DNA from: Endomicrobium sp.
Lineage (GTDB): Bacteria; Elusimicrobiota; Endomicrobiia; Endomicrobiales; Endomicrobiaceae
Direction of reading: 5' to 3'
Assembly (NCBI GenBank): GCA_031277075.1
Contig: JAISLV010000144.1
Location: 1 to 5,726 of the forward strand
Length of the DNA stretch: 5,726 nt
The notes under the pieces were generated by a model that saw only the letters and a program-made list of their open reading frames with translations, was not told the origin of the DNA and made no database searches. Position numbers and translations under genes: made by a program. This document shows positions 5,379-5,726 of this stretch, piece by piece. Position 1 is the first letter of the stretch. Every line of letters starts with the position of its first letter.

Positions 5379-5640
5379 ACTTATTATCGGATAAGTCCAG
5401 CGCAAAAACTGCGAACCCGCGTCTATGTTCAAACCAAACGCCGATTTCAATTTGCGCGCCTTGCAAAAACATGTGTTTTTTAAGAGATAGGCAAAGCAAC
5501 GGCGGCACCCGTCTGACAATGGACATTTTGTCTGCCGACGGGGTATTTAGTTTATTACATCTTTGCGGCAATTACGAACTGGAATGCTATCATAAAAAGA
5601 CAGTCAGGAAACGCCCCCCAAAAAAGGTAAAATAAAGGAA
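5379..5640. other. Interval without a convincing gene, with one hairpin
   Basis: No frame here has both a good ribosome binding site and protein-like character. A 38-residue plus frame (5519-5635) and a 66-residue minus frame (5371-5571) lack Shine-Dalgarno sites. The only structure I see is a two-part hairpin at 5507-5544: CCCGTC (5508-5513) pairs with GACGGG (5537-5542) and, inside it, GACAA (5515-5519) pairs with TTGTC (5528-5532). It has no T-run and is not a normal terminator. The right part probably holds the left end of the insertion sequence. The rest could be decayed coding DNA. Confidence 0.4.
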
Positions 5641-5726
5641 AGGGAGGCGAAGAATGAAATACGAGGAAGGGTTTAAAAAAGAGGCAGTGAAATTGGCGGT
5701 AGAAATAGGGATAAAGAAAGCAGGGG
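5580..5726 (+). mobile_element. Left part of an IS3-family insertion sequence, boundary approximate
   Basis: Inferred from the transposase OrfA start at 5654. IS3 elements usually begin with TG some 40-80 bp before orfA, so the left end should fall between about 5579 and 5625. The exact terminal repeat cannot be placed because the right end lies outside the window. Confidence 0.5.
5654..5726 (+). CDS. IS3/IS911-type transposase OrfA, N-terminus only (cut by window edge)
   Basis: 24 codons are visible, beginning MKYEEGFKKEAVKLAVEIG and continuing IKKAG. The pattern FKxEAVKLAxExGxxxAG is typical of the first helices of the helix-turn-helix domain in IS3/IS911 OrfA proteins, which bind the IS ends and are normally joined to the OrfB DDE integrase by programmed -1 frameshifting. 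The ATG follows GGAGG (5643-5647) by six bases. Whether the gene is intact and whether orfB follows cannot be seen. The family call rests on a short segment but the motif is characteristic. Confidence 0.8.
   Translation, partial: MKYEEGFKKEAVKLAVEIGIKKAG

Noticed and set aside
5371..5571. 66-residue minus-strand open frame
   Set aside because: TTG start, no ribosome binding site, stop codon inside the -10 box, and no recognisable protein features.
5519..5635. 38-residue plus-strand frame beginning MDILSADGVFSLLH
   Set aside because: It has no Shine-Dalgarno site and starts inside a hairpin; it runs into the presumed IS end, giving a Lys/Arg/Pro-rich tail likely due to chance.

Overview
This window of about 5.7 kb is ordinary bacterial chromosome with some accessory DNA. 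Evidence for Bacteria: strong Shine-Dalgarno sites, sigma-70 type promoters (TTGAAA-17 bp-TATAAT before gatC) and the bacterial genes gatC, folD and a PilZ-domain gene. Base composition is moderately AT-rich. A small-genome Gram-negative anaerobe, for example of the Elusimicrobiota, would fit, but this is a guess from general style and no marker here settles it.

Layout. On the left, a minus-strand gatC-corA pair (955-1248, then 1-952, cut by the window edge) is driven by a near-consensus promoter at 1277-1305. Next is a gene-free stretch (1306-1655) filled by two copies of a dispersed repeat whose ends read GGGCGTCTCTAAAAAC and its complement. Downstream of the second copy lies a plus-strand flavin reductase-family gene (1656-2198). 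It converges on a 31-residue lysine/alanine-rich gene (2268-2363, minus) with its own promoter. One bidirectional terminator (2211-2251) separates the two.

From 5156 down to 2508 runs a minus-strand gene string: PilZ-domain protein, folD, an unrecognised 181-residue protein overlapping folD by ATGA, and an unrecognised seven-helix membrane protein. A third copy of the dispersed repeat (5189-5327) lies between a likely extended -10 promoter (5370-5378) and the PilZ start. Beyond it is a stretch without a convincing gene but with a hairpin (5507-5544). The window ends in the first 24 codons of an IS3/IS911-type transposase OrfA (from 5654, plus).

The most unusual feature is the repeat family. 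Two full copies share terminal inverted repeats of about 24 bp and a nearly identical 27-bp core. Both sit in the same orientation, directly before the start codon of the gene that follows, although the two genes are unrelated. They may be MITE-like elements, cis-acting leader RNAs, or MITEs that have become leaders; the window alone cannot decide.
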